DNA from: Jimgerdemannia flammicorona
Taxonomy: Eukaryota > Mucoromycota > Endogonomycetes > Endogonales > Endogonaceae
Direction of reading: 5' to 3'
DNA: 10,479 bases
Assembly: GCA_003990745.1 (NCBI GenBank)
Contig: RBNI01007276.1
Location: 1-10,479, forward strand
How positions within the stretch are numbered: position 1 is the stretch's first letter; each line of letters starts with the position of its first letter. Below, piece by piece: positions 6,843 to 10,479 of this stretch. The position numbers and the translations under genes are program-made. The notes under the pieces are model-generated. The model did no database searches. It was not told the DNA's origin and saw nothing but the letters and a program-made list of their open reading frames with translations.

Positions 6843-7622
6843 CTACTGGATTTCTAAGCTTATATGTTGATTAGTCGGGGTGCTTGGGGATGAGATGTTG
6901 GTTGGAGGAGGAAACCCAATAATTATGGGGTTTTCACGACTGGTGCCGAGAGGAATGACCTTCGCCACGCCTGAATCGATGGCGGAGCCTTCCGAGATTG
7001 TGGTATCCATCAACCCACTTGACGTGCTCGACGTTACCAAATTCGTGTTGGCTCTCCCCAATGGAGTAATTGAGTTTCGCTTGTTCGTATTGCCGCGAGT
7101 TAACCTGGAATACCTCGTTGTCTTGCGCGCCGACGTCGACGCAGCTACATTCGTACTCGTTGAAGTATATGCAATGTCATCCGAATTATCCGGGATTAGG
7201 ACAGCAGCCTGTTTCCCTAGCGTCTGCTCCGAGTGGAGGACTGAGTGATTGCCCCGAGGATCGACAAATTTGTTTTCCGTAAGATGGGTCACCCTCGAGG
7301 GGAGCGTATCGACGTTGGAATTCGACAGAACATGGCAGCGGTCCGTGTTCATATAGGGCGTGGGCTGGGCATATTGCAAGCGCTGTGAACTGGGAGGCGG
7401 ATATGACATGGTTGGTGCCTGGTCATATGGTTGGTCGCCAAGGGATGAAATGTCTGGGAGGTTGATGTAGGAGGGTTGAGAATGATGAATGTTGTAGGTG
7501 GGGTCTATAGCAGCGGTGGGAAGACCATCAAGCGATTGAAGAAAGATCTCGTATTCGCTGTTGATGGAGTCGAGGTCAATGTTATGGTTTTGCATAATGG
7601 AAGATGAAATGGATGGGAGCAT
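6843..7622 (-). CDS. Hypothetical protein, N-terminal half (Ser/Thr/Pro/Asn-rich), ends at in-frame TAG
   Basis: Unrecognised. The first in-frame ATG is at 7622 with A at -3 (CAAACATG); a TTG at 7640 precedes it and a TAA blocks the frame at about 7649-7647, so 7622 is the natural start. The 259 residues are low in charge, rich in Ser, Thr, Pro, Asn and Tyr, and look disordered. Near the start an acidic-hydrophobic stretch (DLDSINSEYEIFLQSLDG) resembles activation or docking motifs, which is inference only. There is an Arg-rich patch (ARKTTRYSRLTRGNTNKR) in the middle. The frame ends at TAG 6845-6843 in the context CAG TAG CCG, after which the same frame is open for 348 more codons. Reading: a nonsense change (CAG to TAG), stop readthrough, or an intron covering the stop. 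Its pairing with the downstream half suggests a nuclear regulatory or scaffold protein, but no function can be assigned. Confidence 0.6.
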   Translation of the reverse strand: MLPSISSSIMQNHNIDLDSINSEYEIFLQSLDGLPTAAIDPTYNIHHSQPSYINLPDISSLGDQPYDQAPTMSYPPPSSQRLQYAQPTPYMNTDRCHVLSNSNVDTLPSRVTHLTENKFVDPRGNHSVLHSEQTLGKQAAVLIPDNSDDIAYTSTSTNVAASTSARKTTRYSRLTRGNTNKRNSITPLGRANTNLVTSSTSSGLMDTTISEGSAIDSGVAKVIPLGTSRENPIIIGFPPPTNISSPSTPTNQHISLEIQ

Positions 7623-7760
7623 GTTTGAAAATATTTCCAAATGAAATTAAGTTTTAAGTGTGGTGAAGTGTTGTGCTGAAGCGAAAGGCTAATGAGAATG
7701 AAAGGAAAGAAATTTTTTTGCATAAAATACAAGCGGATTTGCGACTGCGCCACTACCACC

Positions 7761-7827
7761 TGATAATCGGGCGCATTTTGGTGAAACCAACGTTTATAAC
7801 CGCCTGATAATTAAAAATTATTGATAG
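7761..7827 (+). promoter_or_regulatory. Cluster of three GATA-type hexamers upstream of the host gene
   Basis: TGATAA at 7761-7766, TGATAA at 7805-7810 and TGATAG at 7822-7827 match the WGATAR core bound by fungal GATA factors. The first two lie in a nine-base direct repeat (CCTGATAAT at 7759-7767 and 7803-7811). All lie 139 to 205 bases upstream of the ATG at 7622, a suitable promoter distance. Such hexamers also occur by chance in AT-rich DNA, so the clustering, not any single site, is the evidence. Confidence 0.35.
7793..7798 (-). promoter_or_regulatory. TATA-like hexamer for the host gene
   Basis: The minus strand reads TATAAA here, about 170 bases before the ATG at 7622, between two of the GATA-type sites. 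Position is plausible for a fungal core promoter; no other support. Confidence 0.25.
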
Positions 7828-7828
7828 G

Positions 7829-8740
7829 GTATCGCTGCTACCGAATTAGTCCGAATGAATAGAGAAAATTGACGGGGTTAAGCCTTCTAGGTTGAGTAAG
7901 CGATCTCTCATCTAGGGGGAGGGAAGGGTATGTCTCGTGATTTTTGTTCTGTTATATTTCCCAAAAATTAATAAAATTAAAACCTCGACCGAAAGCAAGA
8001 AAAAAAAATCCAAAAAAAAAACAACCCCCCAGAATAAATAATAAAAACCAATTAATTAGGGTAGGTAACGAAGATTAAAAGTAGAATCAACAATTGGCTA
8101 ACAATCCTTGGGTCAGGCCGCGGTTGATCACGGGCCGAATTGCCAGAATCGCTGGAGTATCCACCAAGTAACATTCTGTCCATAACGCCCAATGAAAATC
8201 ATTCCCCGTGACACTTTTCTTGACTCACATTTATAATACCAGTGACCAACTTTCAGGTTGGCTGGCAAATAAAATAAAAAAAACAAAAAAAAAATAGGAA
8301 GACCCGGAGGCAATACAGTAATAGTCAAAGTAATCTGAGCAATCGACCCACACTTCACTGAAGCATGATATGATAATCTTTGCCAGTTATGCAGTGTTAA
8401 ACAGCATCGACAATATAGGGAGGTCAGCACCAAAGCCATTCTGCGGAGTGGCGCCAACACATTGAGTTTTGACTTAACTGAAGCTGAGGTCATGCTACAG
8501 GCTTAGATCGAGTTTTCGCTTTTGTTGGACTCAGGCATAGTCGACGCGCCCCATTGTGGTAAAATTTTTCCTATCCAACCGTGCCATCCCTAATGCTGTT
8601 TAGCAAATGTCCTCTCTCAGAAAGGGCATTAGTATCAGTACATACCTGTTAGTAGGTACGATGCGCATATATGTTTGTTGGAACGATGCCATTAAAACTA
8701 TTGTTCAATTCATCCTAACTTTTTGAAATTCAATAACTCA
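7829..8740. other. Intergenic stretch with A-rich tracts, no supportable gene
   Basis: Contains A-rich tracts at about 7999-8050 and 8266-8296 and otherwise mixed sequence. One 121-codon minus-strand frame (8493-8128) starts at a real ATG, but its hydrophobic stretch comes from the second A-rich tract read in reverse, and I recognise no family. No tRNA, rRNA or conserved RNA fold is evident. Confidence 0.5.
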
Positions 8741-9240
8741 ACGAAAATGCATCCAATTGTAATAAATTTTCGTTTGTTCTATTTGCCTTGCAATATATAA
8801 AATATATAATCTGAAATATTAATAAAACAACTCTCTCTCGTATTTAATAAATTTACTAATATATTATATTAATTATTAATTATATTGAGATTTATTAATA
8901 TTATTTGTAATTTAAATATAACTAATTAATGTTCAAATATTTTTAAATATCTTATTGACTTTACTTATCTCTATCTGTCTGATATATTTTATTATTATTT
9001 TTATAATATACTTCATAATAATATATCTTCTAATTTATATACTATTAGTATATTTTATTGATTATAAGAATATAATAATATATCAAGAATTCTCTCAAGT
9101 ATTTCAATAATCCAACTTACTTAACTTAAATATTAAAACCTCTAATAACTTTATACACTACTGTGATATATTATTATGAAAAGCTAGCAGAAAACATACC
9201 AAGTTACCATCCAAATTAGTCACTATAATTTAGCCATATA
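8740..9240. other. Extremely AT-rich spacer
   Basis: About 500 bases made almost only of A and T (runs such as ATATATTATATTAATTATTAATT), with no open frame and no clear tandem unit. Such stretches are typical of RIP-exhausted or AT-isochore DNA in fungi. Whether this was once a transposon cannot be told. Confidence 0.7.
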
Positions 9241-9328
9241 CTATATTAAGAACACTAGATAACCTGGACTGCCCTGCTGTGACAACTTGTATAAATAACC
9301 CAGATTGCTAAAGAAGGAAACATTGCAG

Positions 9329-9369
9329 ACCTTGAAGGTCTCCTCCAGATCTTGAAGGTCTCTTGAGAC
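9329..9369 (+). repeat. Twenty-base tandem repeat with palindromic CTTGAAGGTCTC core
   Basis: CTTGAAGGTCTC occurs at 9331-9342 and 9351-9362, a period of 20. The first copy forms GACCTT-G-AAGGTC (9328-9340), a perfect six-base inverted repeat about one base. The second runs into GTCTC-TT-GAGAC (9358-9369), another five-base inverted repeat. Confidence 0.7.
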
Positions 9370-9387
9370 TATAAAGATCACCCCTCT

Positions 9388-9407
9388 CTATAAATAGCAA
9401 TTTATAG
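9388..9407. repeat. Eight-base inverted repeat (CTATAAAT...ATTTATAG)
   Basis: CTATAAAT at 9388-9395 and ATTTATAG at 9400-9407 are perfect reverse complements around a four-base AGCA spacer. A TATA box therefore appears on both strands at the same spot, so this could be a bidirectional TATA element or a small hairpin. Confidence 0.6.
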
Positions 9408-9539
9408 TTAGCCACATAGTAATCAAATAGCAACTAACTTATATAAAATATCTCAGAGACAAGAGTGAATTAACCTCAGTCTGAAATTGAAAACCAAAAA
9501 GCAAAAGACAAGTCTGCCTACTATACTTCAAGGAATATA

Positions 9540-10479
9540 CCTGCTGAAAGCCACTTGATTCTAAAAGGATTGGATTGCAATACTTAGGAGAAATATCTGC
9601 TCTACAGTCACTACTAAGAGATTGTGAGCCAATAGAGGATTCTTGTGGGGAGTAGTTGATGGTGCTTGATGAATTGGTCTTTAGTGGAGAAATGATGAGA
9701 GAGAGGTAGACTGGGGACCCTAGAAGTGGAGGTGAGACTATCTTCTATTGGGGGGCATACTAATGGACAATTTCAATTTAAAGAATAGTATGGAATATCT
9801 TTCGGAGTATGGGATAGATTTGTGGTTAGAGATTTGGCAGAGAGTAGAGATTGGTGAAGAGTGGGACTGGAATGATATTTGGTCTTAGAGCAAACAGGTG
9901 GTGAGGTGGATTTCCTCCAAGTTCTGAGTAGTGTAGTGGAGATTCTTATAGCAAAATATGATATTGAATTATTAGTCAGGACATTTAGTAGAAGGGGGTA
10001 TCTTGGAGTATATATAAGGAGTGCTATAATGTCAGACAGGAGAGTGGAGTAATACAGACCTCTGAGTATTGGCTAGAAAAGTGTGAGATTATGGGAGACT
10101 TTTAGAGAACTATTGAGAGTTAGATGGGAGTATGCCTATCTGGGTAGATTGTGGGTGAGAGGGGGGGGAATCTCTGAAGGAGGCTGGTGAGAGATATTGG
10201 TGATGAATAATAACTATTGAGTGAGCTCTAGCTATTTGGATTGGGCTTACCAGATATTGGCTATATGTGTTTGAGGATACTTAGTAGCTAGTGCTTGGAG
10301 TATGAGTTGTAAGATGGGAATGGTTGATGCTGGACCTTTTGAATAGTTGGTGGTGGGGGTGGAGACCTGGTAGGGGACTCCATAGAAGACTTTTGGAGAA
10401 GATTTGCAAGCAGAGTAGAGGGAGGATTGGGGTAGTAGAGGAGATAGTGACTTTCTGGAGAGATGAAGAGAGAGGGGGG
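9540..10479 (+). mobile_element. Decayed LINE ORF2 fragment, copy B (opposite orientation, runs off window)
   Basis: Plus-strand relic of the same LINE family, covering the end of the reverse transcriptase and the C-terminal zinc-binding region. It matches copy A without gaps from about 9634 to 9980: four landmarks (GAT 9658, TGA 9733, GGT 9853, GGA 9979) have exactly the same spacing as their partners at 801, 726, 606 and 480. Over the 36 bases from 9853 there are six differences, five of them G-to-A or C-to-T relative to copy A. Many Trp and Arg codons have become stops, for example TGG to TAG (9886-9888) and CGA to TGA (9670-9672). The CCHC histidine is lost (CAT to TAT at 10067). Small indels follow, yet ATTTGCAAGCAGAGT (from 10402) still matches the copy A stretch 60-46. 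Homology before 9634 is weak, so the left border is uncertain. Confidence 0.88.

Larger units (their letters stand above)
9279..9510 (+). promoter_or_regulatory. TATA-containing, repeat-rich stretch, possible LTR or promoter fragment
   Basis: Starts with TGTGACAACTTGTATAAATAA, just past the AT-rich spacer, and holds TATAAATA twice (about 9291 and 9390) and TATATAAAA near 9440. TG at a possible left border, TATA boxes and short repeats resemble an LTR promoter, but no matching second LTR, primer-binding site or CA border can be shown. It directly precedes the decayed LINE copy and may simply be the DNA into which that copy was inserted. Confidence 0.25.

Noticed and set aside
7505..7759. 84-codon minus-strand frame overlapping the host gene start
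   Set aside because: It overlaps the start of the host frame in another register. Its Phe/Leu/His-rich composition shows no family features.
8128..8493. 121-codon minus-strand frame with a hydrophobic segment
   Set aside because: The hydrophobic stretch is an A-rich tract read in reverse. No family features, and no promoter or neighbour to support it.
8590..8632. Seven-base inverted repeat CTAATGC/GCATTAG
   Set aside because: Short arms with a long spacer in AT-rich DNA are expected by chance, and no target-site duplication was seen.

Overview
The window looks like nuclear DNA of a filamentous fungus. It has short compact genes without prokaryotic signals, a host gene with NLS-like clusters, and non-LTR retrotransposons with a DQEKAYD-type reverse transcriptase. 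It also shows decay dominated by C-to-T and G-to-A changes, as expected from RIP or 5-methylcytosine deamination. The fungal lineage cannot be fixed from sequence alone; a transposon-rich ascomycete such as a truffle or its relatives is only a guess.

Layout. Bases 1 to about 5740 are one LINE-type retrotransposon (copy A) on the minus strand, with its 3' end beyond base 1. Its ORF1 (5685 to 3652) is open. Its ORF2 (from 3695 or 3620 leftwards past base 1) encodes an AP endonuclease, a reverse transcriptase with all core motifs, and a C-terminal zinc-binding domain. ORF2 is broken by six TGA codons, one TAG and one frameshift. The stretch from 723 to 1 looks non-coding by a stop-to-stop rule, but it is one open frame continuing ORF2 and carries the zf-RVT-like CCHC motif.

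Bases 5796 to 7622 hold a CpG-rich minus-strand host gene of unknown function, read as two open halves. Both halves are in the same frame and are separated by a single TAG. The second half carries a predicted coiled coil, a C-terminal tandem duplication and basic NLS-like clusters. Upstream (7640-8100) are candidate promoter elements, including three GATA-type hexamers. Bases 8100 to 9240 hold no supportable gene; 8740 to 9240 is extremely AT-rich.

Bases from about 9540 (confidently 9634) to 10479 are a second, heavily decayed plus-strand copy (copy B) of the same part of ORF2. It aligns without gaps to copy A over about 345 nt. Just upstream (9279-9500) lies a TATA-containing, repeat-rich stretch that may be an LTR or promoter fragment.

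The two LINE copies point outward on either side of the host gene. I see no prokaryotic defence system, CRISPR array or gene cluster. The most interesting signals are the pattern of premature stops (TGA in the LINE, a lone TAG in the host gene) and the hidden continuations across them.
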